Source of the DNA: Laedolimicola ammoniilytica
Lineage (GTDB): Bacteria > Bacillota > Clostridia > Lachnospirales > Lachnospiraceae
Reading direction: 5' to 3'
Assembly (NCBI RefSeq): GCF_025567165.1
Contig: NZ_JAOQKC010000001.1
Coordinates: 124,001 to 188,000, forward strand
DNA length: 64,000 nucleotides
Shown: positions 41,308 through 49,597 of the stretch, piece by piece
Numbering within the stretch: position 1 is the stretch's first letter
How the letters are laid out: each line of letters begins with the position of its first letter
Notes under the pieces: model-generated
Databases searched by the model: none
Seen by the model: only the letters and a program-made list of their open reading frames with translations
Told to the model about the DNA's origin: nothing
Program-made: the position numbers and the translations under genes

Positions 41308-41401
41308 GGTAACAACCCCTTTCGTTGTTTTTAAAATAAACATGGTTTTTAATAATTTTGTAAGTAGTATTCAAAACTATGTGTAACTATATTCATATTA
41401 T

Positions 41402-41839
41402 ATGCAAAAAATGAGAAAAGTCAAGGCTAAAAATCATTGCGATTTTCCGGCGCGCGTCTGGTATTACTTCATTGTTTCAGAGGGAGGACATGTAGTAAGC
41501 GATGAGGCCATGTTCGGAGCACTGGCAGGTATCGCGGGCGCAGGCTGGATGATGGAAGATCAGTACAGCTACACCTTAAGCTTTTCCGGAAGCCCGGGAC
41601 TTGGCTGGGATGGTATGCTGATTGCCCTGATGGGCGGCCACGACCCCATCGGTATCCTGATTGCAGCGATCTTCTATGCAGGACTGAAGACAGGAGCCGA
41701 CAGCATCAATATGTACACCAGCGTTCCGAAGGAAATTGTAGCATTGATTCAGGGCCTGATCGTCCTGTTCCTGGCAGTAAAGTTTGTCAACGAACGGTTT
41801 CATTTATTTGGCCGTCACGCAAAGAGAAAGGAGGCATAG
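41402..41839 (+). pseudogene. Truncated nucleoside ABC permease (C-terminal part)
   Basis: From about residue 28 the frame reads as the last third of a BmpA-system permease (FGALAGIAGAGWMMEDQYSY, 'GLGWDGMLIALMGGHDPIGI', 'IVALIQGLIVLFLAVKF'). The first 27 residues are unlike a permease and start in intergenic DNA. No N-terminal part, ATPase gene or substrate-binding gene precedes it. It should be regarded as a remnant, although the ribosome site AGGGAGG sits near 41480 and an internal start might give a partial membrane protein. Confidence 0.75.
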
Positions 41840-41841
41840 GT

Positions 41842-42657
41842 ATGCAGCTGTTGGAAAGTATTCTTTATGATTGTGTATACCACAGTGCGCCGATTATTTT
41901 GTGTGTACTTGGAGGAATGTTTGCCTATAAGGCGAACGTGTTGAATATCGCGCTGGAGGGCATGATGCTGAACGGCGCGTTCGTATCCATCCTTACCTAT
42001 TATATGACAGGTAATATGGCGCTGACCGTGCTGTTTACCATTGCGACGACCCTGTTATACGGTCTGGTCTTTTCTTTCCTTGGCGTTACCATGAAAGGTA
42101 ATGTCATCATAATAGGTCTGGCCATCAACATGATATCCACAGCGGTAGCGGGATTCGTGCTGGTTATGTTGAACTCCTCTAATATTATCCTGCAGGAGTT
42201 CAACCTGAACGCATTGAAAATCAACATTCCAATTATCAAGGAAATTCCGTTTATTGGAAGCATCCTAAGCGGACATCCAGTGATTACATACCTGGCTTTC
42301 ATCATGATTTTCCTGATGTATGTGGTCATGTATCATACGAAGTTTGGTATCTATGTACGAGTAGTTGGTGAGAGCGAGGAGGCTGCGAAGGCCATCGGAC
42401 TCCATACAGATTTTTATAAGTACGCAGCGATTTTGATTGGCGCTGTAGGCTGTGCGCTTGGTGGAATGAACATGTCTCTGGAGCGTCTGGGATTGTTTAC
42501 AAATGATATGACAGCCGGTCGTGGCTTCATCGCCATCGCCGCCATCTACTGCGGCCAGGGCCGTCCGATACAGTCCTCCATCTACGCGATTCTGAAGCTG
42601 CAGGATGATATTCCGGCTATGAAAGAGAAGATCCGCGAGTTCGCGGCACAGTGCTAA
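41842..42657 (+). CDS. Nucleoside ABC permease with replaced C-terminus
   Basis: A 271-residue membrane protein of the YufQ/NupQ type (MFAYKANVLNIALEGMMLNG; 'YVRVVGESEEAAKAIGL'; 'GRGFIAIAAIYCGQGRPIQS'). After AIYCGQGRPIQSSIYAIL the usual final helices are missing and the protein ends with KLQDDIPAMKEKIREFAAQC, a soluble helix that is not permease-like. This suggests a deletion that joined the permease to the tail of another gene. It follows the truncated first permease by 2 bp and is followed by a strong terminator. Transport function is doubtful. Confidence 0.7.
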   Translation: MQLLESILYDCVYHSAPIILCVLGGMFAYKANVLNIALEGMMLNGAFVSILTYYMTGNMALTVLFTIATTLLYGLVFSFLGVTMKGNVIIIGLAINMISTAVAGFVLVMLNSSNIILQEFNLNALKINIPIIKEIPFIGSILSGHPVITYLAFIMIFLMYVVMYHTKFGIYVRVVGESEEAAKAIGLHTDFYKYAAILIGAVGCALGGMNMSLERLGLFTNDMTAGRGFIAIAAIYCGQGRPIQSSIYAILKLQDDIPAMKEKIREFAAQC

Positions 42658-42675
42658 GTAAGATAGAAAAAGAGA

Positions 42676-42708
42676 AGGGGAGGCTGCTGAGGCAGCTCCC
42701 CTTTTTTG
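42676..42708 (+). terminator. Terminator of permease remnants
   Basis: GGGGAGGCTGC-tgag-GCAGCTCCCC forms a GC-rich stem followed by TTTTTT. Confidence 0.85.
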
Positions 42709-42810
42709 TTTGTTGAGGAGGGCTGGCGCCCTATAAAAATGTAAAAAAATGGCCCAGAGTGAGTAAGCTCCCTCTGAACCATTTCCTTATGCTTTTGCAT
42801 GCCTTATAGC

Positions 42811-43353
42811 TTACGCAAAGTATCTCTTCAGCAGACCCTCGAATGCTTTGCCATGACGAGCCTCATCACGGGCCATCTCATGAACAGTATCATGAATCGC
42901 ATCCAGATTAGCAGCCTTTGCACGCTTTGCCAGGTCGAATTTGCCCTCGGTTGCGCCGTGCTCAGCAGCAACTCTCAGCTCCAGGTTCTTCTTTGTGCTG
43001 GGGGTAACTACCTCGCCAAGCAGCTCTGCGAACTTTGCAGCGTGCTCAGCCTCTTCGTAAGCTGCCTTCTCCCAGTAGAGACCGATTTCCGGATAACCCT
43101 CTCTGTGCGCTACACGAGCCATAGCCAGATACATACCTACCTCAGAGCACTCGCCGTTGAAGTTTGCGCGAAGATCGTTCAGGATGTCCTCGCTTACGCC
43201 CTGTGCTACGCCTACCTCATGCTCAGCTGCCCAGGTCAGGCCTTCAGCCTGCTCTTTGAACTTGGATGCCGGAACTCCACACTGGGGACATTTCTCCGGT
43301 GCTGTCTCGCCTTCCCATACATAACCACATACTGTACATACCCATGTCTTCAT
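42811..43353 (-). CDS. Reverse rubrerythrin
   Basis: A 180-residue oxidative-stress protein that reduces hydrogen peroxide and oxygen. The rubredoxin domain is N-terminal (C6-x2-C9 and C22-x2-C25), followed by a ferritin-like four-helix domain with ExxH motifs (EVGMYLAMARVAHREG, 'AEHAAKFAELLGE', 'DEARHGKAFEGLLKRYF'). This order is reversed relative to classical rubrerythrin and is typical of anaerobic Clostridia. A perfect palindrome lies upstream (43413-43441), and perR follows, so oxidative regulation is expected. Confidence 0.95.
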   Translation of the reverse strand: MKTWVCTVCGYVWEGETAPEKCPQCGVPASKFKEQAEGLTWAAEHEVGVAQGVSEDILNDLRANFNGECSEVGMYLAMARVAHREGYPEIGLYWEKAAYEEAEHAAKFAELLGEVVTPSTKKNLELRVAAEHGATEGKFDLAKRAKAANLDAIHDTVHEMARDEARHGKAFEGLLKRYFA

Positions 43354-43412
43354 AATCTTGTTCTCCTTTTCTTTTTAAAATAATATTTTGATGTTCTATT
43401 TCTTTTTGATGT

Positions 43413-43441
43413 ATATCAGTAACGATTCCTGTTACTGATAT
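43413..43441. promoter_or_regulatory. Perfect palindrome before reverse rubrerythrin
   Basis: ATATCAGTAAC (43413-43423) and GTTACTGATAT (43431-43441) are 11-bp arms around a 7-bp centre. The half-site CAGTAAC recurs at the perR promoter. It is a good operator candidate, possibly for PerR or another redox regulator. Confidence 0.65.
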
Positions 43442-43550
43442 TAATATAGCACACGTTCCTGGGTTCGTCAAGCAATATTTAAAAATATTTATCAACAAAT
43501 TCTTGCGCGCCCGCCTGTCTCATTTCCTGTTATATATAGAAGGAACGGCG

Positions 43551-43943
43551 TCAGGACGTGCGCTTCTTCGCGCATTCCTCGCAGATGCCGTAATACTGCA
43601 CCGTGTGTCCCTCGATGATGCCCGGGAACACCTTCTGGGCCTTCTCATCGATGAAGGACTCGTCGTCCATATGGATGTCGAAGAGCGCGTGGCACTTTCT
43701 ACATATAAAATGGGAGTGGGGCTCCACATGTCCGTCGAAGCGGTCGGCTCCGTCGGTGGTAATCTTGATAATCTCGCCCAGGTCGGTCAGCAGCGCCAGG
43801 TTGCGGTAGACGGTGCCGAGGCTGATATTCGGAAATTCTTCTTTTACATGCAGATAGACGGTATCTGCGGTGGGGTGGTCGTACCGGGACAGGAGAAAGC
43901 GCATAATGGATTCTCTCTGACGGCTGTATTTTAAAGCTGGCAT
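43551..43943 (-). CDS. perR: PerR/Fur-family peroxide regulator
   Basis: A 130-residue repressor. The N-terminal winged helix (RQRESIMRFLLSRYDHPTAD and 'ISLGTVYRNLALLTDLGEI') precedes the dimerisation domain with metal ligands HVEPHSHFICRKC and a structural zinc site formed by CRKC and CEEC. The regulatory His/Asp pattern is that of PerR, but Fur or Zur cannot be excluded by eye. A Fur-box-like stretch sits just upstream (43961-43978). The neighbour, reverse rubrerythrin, is a typical PerR target. Confidence 0.85.
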   Translation of the reverse strand: MPALKYSRQRESIMRFLLSRYDHPTADTVYLHVKEEFPNISLGTVYRNLALLTDLGEIIKITTDGADRFDGHVEPHSHFICRKCHALFDIHMDDESFIDEKAQKVFPGIIEGHTVQYYGICEECAKKRTS

Positions 43944-43960
43944 AAAGACCCTCCTTATTT

Positions 43961-43978
43961 GATAATGATAATTGTTAC
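43961..43978. promoter_or_regulatory. Fur/PerR-box-like site before perR
   Basis: GATAATGATAATTGTTAC resembles the repeated GATAAT arrangement of Fur-family boxes. It lies about 18 bp upstream of the perR start and suggests autoregulation. Confidence 0.6.
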
Positions 43979-44258
43979 TGTTTCTTTTATTTTAGCAAAT
44001 TATCTGTAAATGTCAATGGAAAATGTGAAATTTACGAGGAAAATAAAGGAAAATACGAGAGGCGGTCCGGATGATTTCTAAAGAAAATATAAATTCTGGA
44101 AGATAGAGGGCTGTCAAGGTTGACAAACCAAAATCACCCTGTTATAATTCAGTCATAAGTTTTAACAAATTTGTAATATTTAGAAATGAGATTGAGACAA
44201 CAGCTCTGTACAACGAGAAGGGCGGAGCTGCTACAGATAACATTGGAGGGACGATAGC

Positions 44259-45353
44259 ATGCACAAGTTTGCAACGATATGTCTTGCCGGAGCGCTTTGC
44301 TTCAGCTTCAGCGGAATTCGGGCAGAAGCAAGCAGCCTGTCACTGGCGGAGGAAGGAATCGCTTCTGTTATGACAGAGGCTCAGACAGCAGATCCGGATG
44401 CAGATGAGAAGGTACTGGAGGATATGACCCCGTCAGAGTTCGAGGGTGTCTGTATTGCAAAGGTAAATGATTACGTAAATGTCAGAAGCGAAGCAAATGA
44501 GGATAGCGAAGTTCTCGGAAAGCTTTACGATAAATCTGCAGGAACTGTGGACGGCGAGGAGAACGGCTGGTATAAGATTACATCCGGCAGCGTGACCGGT
44601 TATGTGAAGGCCGATTACGTAGTGACCGGCGACGCAGCCGAGGAGCTGGCCAAGGAAGTAGGCAAGCGCGTGGCGACCGTCACCACACAGACTCTGCGTG
44701 TCAGAACGGACGCGACCACAGACGCCAGCGTCCTGGGACTGATTGGCGAGGGCGAGGAGCTGACCGTGACCGACGAGCAGGACGGCTTCGTAAAGGTATC
44801 CATCGAGGAAGGTGACGGCTGGGTATCCACCGATTACGTAGATTTGAGAACCGATTTCGTGCAGGCAGAGTCCAAGGCAGAAGAGGAAGCTCGCCTGGCC
44901 AAGGAAGCAGCAGCGAAAGAGGAAGGCAAGAAGAAAGCACAGGAAGCGGCAGCCAAGACCAAGGCTGAGAGCGGTTCCAAGGCAGTGGTTGGCAGCGGCG
45001 CAGGAAGCAGCAGCGGCAATGCAGTAGTCGGCTTCGCAAGCCAGTTCGTGGGCAATCCGTATGTATACGGCGGTACAAGCCTGACCAACGGAACCGACTG
45101 CTCCGGCTTTGTTATGGGAGTATACGCACACTTCGGTGTGAGCCTGCCCCATTCCTCCAGCGCCATGAGAAGCGTCGGATACAGCGTCAGTCTTTCCGAG
45201 GCACAGCCGGGCGACATCATCTGCTACAGCGGTCACGTAGCTATTTACTGTGGCAACAACACCGTAGTACACGCCAGCACCCCGGCCACCGGAATCAAGT
45301 ATACTTCCCCGGCGAACTACAAGAGTGTTATCTGTGTAAGACGTATTTTCTAA
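44259..45353 (+). CDS. Secreted SH3b-NlpC/P60 peptidoglycan hydrolase
   Basis: A 364-residue exported endopeptidase. Layout: signal peptide (1-24), two bacterial SH3 domains (about 64-122 and 138-195), a Lys/Ala-rich linker (205-250) and a C-terminal NlpC/P60 domain with Cys281 (TDCSGF), His326 (GHVAIY) and His338 (VVHAS) as the catalytic triad. It likely cleaves gamma-D-Glu bonds in cell-wall peptides. The ribosome site is TTGGAGG. The long AT-rich leader upstream has no other gene, and a terminator follows. Confidence 0.95.
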   Translation: MHKFATICLAGALCFSFSGIRAEASSLSLAEEGIASVMTEAQTADPDADEKVLEDMTPSEFEGVCIAKVNDYVNVRSEANEDSEVLGKLYDKSAGTVDGEENGWYKITSGSVTGYVKADYVVTGDAAEELAKEVGKRVATVTTQTLRVRTDATTDASVLGLIGEGEELTVTDEQDGFVKVSIEEGDGWVSTDYVDLRTDFVQAESKAEEEARLAKEAAAKEEGKKKAQEAAAKTKAESGSKAVVGSGAGSSSGNAVVGFASQFVGNPYVYGGTSLTNGTDCSGFVMGVYAHFGVSLPHSSSAMRSVGYSVSLSEAQPGDIICYSGHVAIYCGNNTVVHASTPATGIKYTSPANYKSVICVRRIF

Positions 45354-45383
45354 TTTCAATAGTATAAAGCATATTTAGAAACA

Positions 45384-45411
45384 GGAGCTCGAGAGAGCTC
45401 CTGTTTCTTAT
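45384..45411 (+). terminator. Terminator of NlpC gene
   Basis: CAGGAGCTC and GAGCTCCTG form a perfect 9-bp stem with loop GAGA, followed by TTTCTT. Confidence 0.85.
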
Positions 45412-45880
45412 TACATAACAAATAATATCGCACTCTTTTTTGCTTCTAATTAAAATCAGACAACATAACCAAATTATCAGACAGCCACACACAATTTTAT
45501 GTCACCCACCGAGATCGCCGCTTGCAGATTGCACAAAGAAATCCCCTGTCCGTAAAATTATGCACGAATCCACGTGGATAACTGAAAAAGATATCCACAC
45601 AGAAAAGTACAAAAAAGCCCATAAAATAAAGTTATCAACCAAGTTATCCACATTATCCACATTTTTGGATGTGCAAAACACAGGTTTACATAGTATTTTT
45701 TGAAACAGACGTTCTGTACACATTAAATAAAACCACAAATGCCGGAGAAAAAGTGGAAAATCGGCTTGACTTTTTCAATGTCGAAATATAGTTTGTATTA
45801 TCTGATAATTGCGAACAAATCCGGGAATACAGGTGCCTGAAAATGAGCGAAAAAAGAACAGGCCTTACGGCCTGCCCTTC
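45412..45880. other. AT-rich 470-bp gap with DnaA boxes
   Basis: No convincing gene is present; the frame at 45440-45703 has low-quality sequence. The stretch holds two adjacent perfect DnaA boxes (TTATCCACA at 45644-45652 and 45653-45661) plus near-matches at 45558, 45573 and 45591. It is bounded by the NlpC terminator and the end of trmB. Confidence 0.6.
45644..45661 (-). repeat. Tandem pair of perfect DnaA boxes
   Basis: TTATCCACATTATCCACA contains two abutting consensus DnaA boxes. Its reverse complement recurs exactly at 54968-54985. Confidence 0.75.
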
Positions 45881-46519
45881 CTAGCGGACAGCGATCAGCT
45901 TGTAGATAGGATTCCCCTTTGCCGAAAACTTCTCCTCATACTCCGTCATAATATTTCCTTCATTCATGGTCGGGTCGTGATGCAGATCCCGGGAGCAGCC
46001 GACGAGCTTCCAACCGGCTTCTTCCACGCTCTCCAGGGAGAAATCAAACAAATCCATATTGTCGGTCTTGAATTCGATATGACCGTCCGCGGCCAGCACC
46101 TGGTTGTAGCGGGCCAGGAACTCGGTGGAGGTCAGGCGGCGCTTGGCGTGGCGCGCCTTGGGCCAGGGATCGGAGAAGTTCAGGTAGATTCGGTTAAGTT
46201 CCTCCTTAGCGAACATCTCCGGCAGCTCCGCCGCGTCCTCGCACAGAAAATACAGGTTCGGCAGCGGCTCCTCCTCCATCTTCTGCAGCGCCCGCAGAAG
46301 CACGCTGCTGTAGCGTTCCATGCCCAGATAATTGATATCCGGATTCCGTCTGGCCAGTTCCATCAGAAACTGCCCCTTGCCCATGCCAATTTCTATATGA
46401 ATTGGATGATCATTTCCGAAAAGCTCATGCCACTTTCCAGGACGTTCCTTGGCGTCGTGTACCACGAATTCATTGACGGCAATGGCTTCCTCCGCCCCCT
46501 TAATATGCTTCAGTCTCAA
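45881..46519 (-). CDS. trmB: tRNA (guanine-N7-)-methyltransferase
   Basis: Methylates G46 of tRNA using S-adenosylmethionine. The 212-residue protein contains the SAM-binding start PIHIEIGMGKGQFLMELAR, then 'NFSDPWPKARHAKRRLT', the family's substrate-binding motif. I chose a TTG start at 46519 because GGAGG lies 8 bases upstream; the frame is open further back only through a repeat copy. The size matches TrmB (about 210-240). Confidence 0.9.
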   Translation of the reverse strand: MRLKHIKGAEEAIAVNEFVVHDAKERPGKWHELFGNDHPIHIEIGMGKGQFLMELARRNPDINYLGMERYSSVLLRALQKMEEEPLPNLYFLCEDAAELPEMFAKEELNRIYLNFSDPWPKARHAKRRLTSTEFLARYNQVLAADGHIEFKTDNMDLFDFSLESVEEAGWKLVGCSRDLHHDPTMNEGNIMTEYEEKFSAKGNPIYKLIAVR

Positions 46520-46553
46520 AATAGTCCTCCTTTTTGCACGCAATCCATGTATT

Positions 46554-46701
46554 TTTTTATGGAATAGGAAATTCCGATAGAATTCCCTATTCCATAAAAG
46601 CAAGCAGAGTTTGCAAAGATGCGCACTCGGCGCAGTGGTAGATGGTTGCTGAAGCAACCGCGCCTCGGCGCGAGAATGTGCCAATGGCACATTCTTTTTC
46701 A
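46554..46701. repeat. Structured repeat, copy A2 (148 bp)
   Basis: A second copy of the element at 37363-37510, identical except for two bases seen. One change alters the small stem GCAAG/CTTGC to a G-T wobble pair and the other restores the GGCGC/GCGCC stem, so pairing is kept. It lies upstream of trmB and directly adjoins a diverged copy. Confidence 0.85.
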
Positions 46702-46856
46702 CTCTATAGGAAATACCGTGTTACATTAAAGTGCGAAAGTCATGATTCCTATAGAGCAAAAAGCCCCTCCGGGGGATCGCACTGCGGCGGAATGGAATCA
46801 TGTCGCTTATGCGACCCGCCGCAGGCGGAGAATCCTGCTTCGCAGGATTCTTTCTT
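46702..46856. repeat. Structured repeat, diverged copy B
   Basis: The sequence differs from copy A nearly everywhere, but the stem order is the same: CTCTATAGGAA/TTCCTATAGAG, CCCC/GGGG, GCGGCG/CGCCGC around TCGC-ttat-GCGA, and GAATCCTGC-ttc-GCAGGATTC with a T-rich end. The shared architecture with different bases implies selection on structure. Confidence 0.65.
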
Positions 46857-47025
46857 AGATACACGGAAAATATTTTTTGCGGTTTTTCGGCCCCAAAGCA
46901 GAAAAATCACCAGGAAAAGTAACTTTTTTCAAATCCCCGGGACTCGAAAAACCCCGTAAATATGCGGTTTTTTCTACATTGTAAACAACTTCTGAAAAAA
47001 AATCAAGAAAAATGAAAAAAAGTGC

Positions 47026-47054
47026 TTGCATTTTTGAAAACCATGCAGTATAAT
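47026..47054 (+). promoter_or_regulatory. tRNA-Lys promoter
   Basis: TTGCAT (47026-47031) and TATAAT (47049-47054) at 17-bp spacing, 45 bp before the tRNA. Confidence 0.85.
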
Positions 47055-47098
47055 AAATCTTGCGTTGAGGGACAGCCCAAAACGAACAAACAAAATAA

Positions 47099-47171
47099 GC
47101 GCGATTAGCTCAGCTGGCAGAGCACCTGACTCTTAATCAGGGTGTCCAGGGTTCGAACCCCTGATCGCGCA
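47099..47171 (+). tRNA. tRNA-Lys(CUU)
   Basis: A complete 73-nt cloverleaf: acceptor GCGCGAT/ATCGCGC, D arm GCTC/GAGC, anticodon stem CTGA/TCAG with loop CTCTTAA (anticodon CTT), T loop TTCGAAC and discriminator A. It has its own promoter and a downstream terminator-like hairpin. Confidence 0.95.
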
Positions 47172-47179
47172 CTCTAAAG

Positions 47180-47220
47180 TATCGGTTTTGCAGAACAACT
47201 GCGGGGTCGGTGCTTTTTTT
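47180..47220 (+). terminator. Terminator of tRNA-Lys
   Basis: TGCAG-aacaa-CTGC with flanking GG/CC pairs and a run of seven T forms an intrinsic terminator just after the tRNA. Confidence 0.7.
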
Positions 47221-47353
47221 GTTATCTTGAGAACAAGAGATAATACACGTATCCCGCCTACCTGGGTGTTGTAAAATCCTTCTTGGTCAGGTATACTGGG
47301 GCTATATAGAATAAATCGAAATCGTCGCCCAGGGCGGGCAGGAGGATGATGTC

Positions 47354-47674
47354 ATGAAATTGATGATAGTAATTGTACAGGAGCAGGATTACGCGGAGCT
47401 GGCGACACTGCTTATCCGGAACCGGATTCATGCGACCAGGTTCGAGACATCCGGACTCTATTCCAATAAGAAGAACGAAACCCTATTCATCTGTGTGGAG
47501 GATGAGCAGCAGGAACAGATTCTGGACTACATCCGGGAGAGCTGCACCGAGCGGAAAGAGAGCTGCCAGGTATGGGAATACAACGGGAATATGATGGTAC
47601 AGGTCGAGAAGACGCTGAAAATCGGCGGCGCCACGATTTTTATCTCTGAAGTCAAAGACATTATGAAATTCTAA
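47354..47674 (+). CDS. darA: Cyclic-di-AMP receptor, DarA/PstA family
   Basis: A 106-residue PII-like signalling protein that binds c-di-AMP. The start MKLMIVIVQEQDYAELATLL and the 'TRFETSGLY' segment with the following loop resemble DarA (YaaQ), though the usual 'TTGGFL' wording is replaced by ETSGLYSNK, and the central loop is shortened. It is preceded by GGAGG (47340-47344). The protein should be a trimer by analogy. The partner is unknown. Confidence 0.8.
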   Translation: MKLMIVIVQEQDYAELATLLIRNRIHATRFETSGLYSNKKNETLFICVEDEQQEQILDYIRESCTERKESCQVWEYNGNMMVQVEKTLKIGGATIFISEVKDIMKF

Positions 47675-47699
47675 ATATGTCACCAAAGGGTAACATAAA

Positions 47700-47725
47700 A
47701 GCGGCTCTGCACGTGCAGAGCCGCT
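47700..47725. terminator. 26-bp perfect palindrome after darA
   Basis: AGCGGCTCTGCAC and its exact complement GTGCAGAGCCGCT form a long hairpin without loop or T run, placed between the convergent darA and kinase genes. Confidence 0.5.
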
Positions 47726-47796
47726 GACATTTTGCAAATAAACTGACTTTTACAAAAATTTACTTGCGTTATGAGAATTCGTATACTAAAATATGC

Positions 47797-48444
47797 CTAT
47801 AAATGAGGAAGTGTGATGGTAAAAGTCGTCCCGCGGTGGGGAGTAGAGGCGACTTCAATCATTCCATAATGGGCTTGAATAATCTTCCGGGTAATGGCAA
47901 GTCCAAGCCCCGTACCGCCGGCTTTGCCGGAGGAGAAGGGGGTAAAAATCGCCGCGAGCGTCTCGGGCGTCATACCGCAGCCGTCGTCGGTGATGCGGAT
48001 AATCAGTTGATCCAGATATTTTCTGGCGGAGAGCGACACGCAGCCGCCTTCATCCGTCGCTTCAAAGGCATTTTTCAGAAGATTCAAAAAGGCCTGTTTC
48101 AGCTTCACCGGATTTCCGAAGACCGAAGGAAGTTGGGCGGGCAGGTGAAGGGAGAAATGTTTTCCCTGTTCCTGTATGTAAGGCTGGAGGCTGCTTTCCA
48201 GCGAGAGCAGAAGCTCCCGGATGTCCACCTCGCACATGAAAAAGCGGCGGTCATCGGTGTAAGAGCTCAGATCCTCCAGAAGCTGCGTCAGATAATCCAC
48301 ATCCTGCATGGTCTGATCCCAGAATTGGAAATCATGAACCTCGGGGTGCGTGCTCTGAATCAACTGCAGAGAGCTGTGAATCAGCGTCAGCGGGTTGCGC
48401 ATTTCGTGTGTGATTTTTGCAATTGTAAAATTAAGTTCATCCAT
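47797..48444 (-). CDS. Small cytoplasmic histidine kinase
   Basis: A 215-residue kinase consisting only of the HisKA and HATPase domains. The phosphorylated His is in ITHEMRNPLTLIHSSL (about residue 12), the N box is 'LKQAFLNLLKNAFEAT', and the G boxes are 'DDGCGMTPE' and 'GTGLGLAITRKI'. There is no membrane or sensor domain, as in some sporulation kinases (KinB/Spo0B-like), and no response regulator gene is nearby. A sporulation or stress role is an inference from the spore-gene surroundings. Confidence 0.85.
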   Translation of the reverse strand: MDELNFTIAKITHEMRNPLTLIHSSLQLIQSTHPEVHDFQFWDQTMQDVDYLTQLLEDLSSYTDDRRFFMCEVDIRELLLSLESSLQPYIQEQGKHFSLHLPAQLPSVFGNPVKLKQAFLNLLKNAFEATDEGGCVSLSARKYLDQLIIRITDDGCGMTPETLAAIFTPFSSGKAGGTGLGLAITRKIIQAHYGMIEVASTPHRGTTFTITLPHL

Positions 48445-48569
48445 AGTCCATATCACTCCTGTAGCTAAGTGTAGCACGGGGAAGAAATTAGGACAAGATG
48501 GAACAGTTCGACAAATAATTACAAATAACTACAAAAAGCTTAAAGTTCGACAAAAGGAGGAAGCATAAA

Positions 48570-48983
48570 ATGAGACATGATGATTGTATTTTCTGCAAAA
48601 TTGCGAACGGTGAGATTCCTTCCGCGACTATTTATGAGGACGACGACTTTCGGGCGTTTCTGGATCTGAATCCGGCTACTAGAGGACACGCGCTTTTGGT
48701 GCCCAAGGATCACTTTGCGAATCTTTTTGAGTTGGATGAAGAGCACGCACAGAAGGCCATCCTTCTGGCGAAAAAGCTGGGAACCAGAATGAAGAAGGAA
48801 CTGGGCTGTGACGGCCTGAACCTGATTCAGAACAACGGAGAGGCAGCGGGACAGACCGTATTCCATTTCCATATGCATCTGATTCCCCGGTACAGGGACG
48901 ACGAGGCCGGAATCGGCTGGAAGCAGGGCAGCCTGACCGACGAGGCGAAAGAGGAGCTGGTAGGGCTGTTAAAAGAAGACTAA
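48570..48983 (+). CDS. HIT-family (HinT-like) nucleotide hydrolase
   Basis: A 137-residue protein with the histidine triad HFHMHLIP near residue 100 and the N-terminal zinc-like 'CIFCKIANGEIPS' typical of HinT. HinT enzymes hydrolyse purine phosphoramidates. It has a good ribosome site (AAAGGAGG). The C-terminal 'GSLTDEAKEELVGLLKED' is standard. Function in this host is unproven. Confidence 0.9.
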   Translation: MRHDDCIFCKIANGEIPSATIYEDDDFRAFLDLNPATRGHALLVPKDHFANLFELDEEHAQKAILLAKKLGTRMKKELGCDGLNLIQNNGEAAGQTVFHFHMHLIPRYRDDEAGIGWKQGSLTDEAKEELVGLLKED

Positions 48984-49005
48984 AACCGAAATACAGAGGA
49001 TATGT

Positions 49006-49518
49006 ATGGGGATTACAGAAGAGAAATTTCGTGAACTATACGAAAAATATAAAAATCTGGTATTTCGGCAAGTCTATGATATGACAAGTGATTATTACCT
49101 GGCACAGGATATCTGTCAGGAGACATTTTTGAAGCTGTATGGCTACATGGGGCGTCTGGACGAGCGCGGTGTGAAGCGCTGGCTGTATGTGGTATCCTAC
49201 AATAAGACCTGCGACTGGATTCGACGCAGCAAGAAGTACCACGAGCTGATCGAGGAGAACAGCGACCTTCTGGTACGCGGCGCGGACGATCCGGTGGATC
49301 GCTACGCAGCGTTCCTGGACGATACCGACTGGTGTAATCATATCCTTCGGAAGGTACGTGAAAAGAACGAAAAGTGGTACGAGATTCTGATACTGTTCGA
49401 TTATTTTGGCATACCGAAACGGGAAATCGCAAAGAAAATGGGAATTCCGATTAGCACCGTTGACACCTATCTGAGAAGATGTAAGAAATGGCTGAAGGAC
49501 AATTTCCCGAACAACTAG
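49006..49518 (+). CDS. ECF-type RNA polymerase sigma factor
   Basis: A 170-residue sigma factor with region 2 (LVFRQVYDMTSDYYLAQDIC, then 'QETFLKLYGYM') and region 4 HTH ('KREIAKKMGIPISTVDTYLRR'). It lies 23 bp after the HIT gene. A putative membrane anti-sigma protein is found 1.3 kb away, beyond the oppositely oriented murG, so the pair is probably not adjacent by chance. The promoter it recognises cannot be inferred. Confidence 0.9.
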   Translation: MGITEEKFRELYEKYKNLVFRQVYDMTSDYYLAQDICQETFLKLYGYMGRLDERGVKRWLYVVSYNKTCDWIRRSKKYHELIEENSDLLVRGADDPVDRYAAFLDDTDWCNHILRKVREKNEKWYEILILFDYFGIPKREIAKKMGIPISTVDTYLRRCKKWLKDNFPNN

Positions 49519-49563
49519 GAAATGACTCCGGCCGAAATGCTGCAGGAGACAACCAAAGAAAGA

Positions 49564-49588
49564 GCGGCGGAATCATAAGTTCCGCCGC
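49564..49588. terminator. Bidirectional hairpin between ECF sigma and murG
   Basis: GCGGCGGAA and TTCCGCCGC form a perfect 9-bp stem between the two convergent genes. Confidence 0.6.
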
Positions 49589-49597
49589 ATGAAAAAG

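Noticed and set aside
45558..45661. Chromosomal replication origin
   Set aside because: DnaA boxes are present but dnaA, dnaN, rpmH and related origin genes are absent from the surroundings.
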